A DNA stretch of 5,924 bases from an uncultured Verrucomicrobiota bacterium (lineage in GTDB: Bacteria > Verrucomicrobiota > Kiritimatiellia > RFP12 > UBA1067). Below, piece after piece: positions 5,874-5,924 of the stretch. Position numbers and translations under genes: made by a program. The stretch is from NCBI GenBank assembly GCA_945487985.1, contig CALYTX010000093.1:1-5924 (forward strand), in the 5' to 3' direction. The first letter of the stretch is position 1. Each line of letters opens with the position of its first letter. A model generated the notes under the pieces. It searched no databases. It was not told the origin of the DNA and saw only the letters and a list, made by a program, of their open reading frames with translations.

Positions 5874-5924
5874 TCACGCAGGTGCCTTCGGCACACGCTG
5901 GAGTGCGATCGCCTCGATTTGTCG
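5874..5924 (-). CDS. Possible C-terminal end of an upstream gene (weak)
   Basis: One minus-strand frame entering from the right edge reads 16 codons (RQIEAIALQRVPKAPA) and stops at TGA (5876..5874), about 22 bases before the -35 box. Position and composition would suit the end of a preceding gene, but the other frames are also open here, so this could be chance. No family can be recognised. No terminator follows it. Confidence 0.2.
   Translation of the reverse strand, partial: RQIEAIALQRVPKAPA

Noticed and set aside
5880..5895. A hairpin GTGCC-TTC-GGCAC upstream of the promoter, possibly a terminator of the preceding gene.
   Set aside because: The five-pair stem has no T-run on either side, and it lies at or before the possible upstream stop codon.
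5798..5896. A 33-residue N-terminal extension of citrate synthase beginning at ATG 5896.
   Set aside because: It would run through the -35/-10 promoter, is Cys/Arg/His-rich unlike the family, and the ATG at 5797 has a well-spaced AAGGA.
5906..5914. GCGATCGC palindrome, as in the HIP1 repeats of cyanobacteria.
   Set aside because: I saw a single copy in the window; HIP1 would be expected many times over this length, so it is most likely chance.

Overview
The window carries one compact gene cluster on the minus strand, read from right to left: a citrate synthase, argJ, tolB, gatC, gatA and the first half of a cyclophilin-type peptidyl-prolyl isomerase that runs off the left edge. All six are conserved housekeeping families. 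I see no mobile element, tRNA or rRNA gene, CRISPR array, phage gene or intrinsic terminator.

The sequence looks like a moderately GC-rich, Gram-negative-type bacterium. TolB with an export signal implies an outer membrane. GatC and GatA imply transamidation to make Gln-tRNA and/or Asn-tRNA. Clear Shine-Dalgarno sites and a sigma70-like promoter are present. The citrate synthase has the HAEHGGGNNSSF form that I associate with the citrate/2-methylcitrate synthases of Clostridia and other anaerobes rather than with E. coli GltA. Together this would suit an uncultured anaerobic diderm, for example from the Verrucomicrobiota/Kiritimatiellota group, but that placement is inference only.

Layout from the right edge: about 50 bases may hold the end of another minus-strand gene (weak). 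Next comes a good promoter (TTGCGC, 17 bases, TATAAT) about 25 bases before the citrate synthase start. Citrate synthase overlaps argJ by four bases (ATGA). tolB begins with GTG 16 bases after argJ. gatC begins one base after the tolB stop. gatA follows after 41 bases, and the isomerase starts two bases after gatA. There is no gap over 300 bases without a gene and no visible terminator between genes, so one transcript could carry all six.

Functionally the first two genes link central carbon and arginine metabolism: citrate synthase feeds carbon towards 2-oxoglutarate and glutamate, and ArgJ moves acetyl groups between ornithine and glutamate. GatCA uses glutamine as amide donor in translation. 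TolB and the isomerase are envelope or folding proteins. The mix resembles a housekeeping operon rather than a dedicated new system. The points worth a second look are the gene order, tolB and gatCA lying apart from their usual partners within this window, and the way ribosome binding sites are embedded in the preceding genes.
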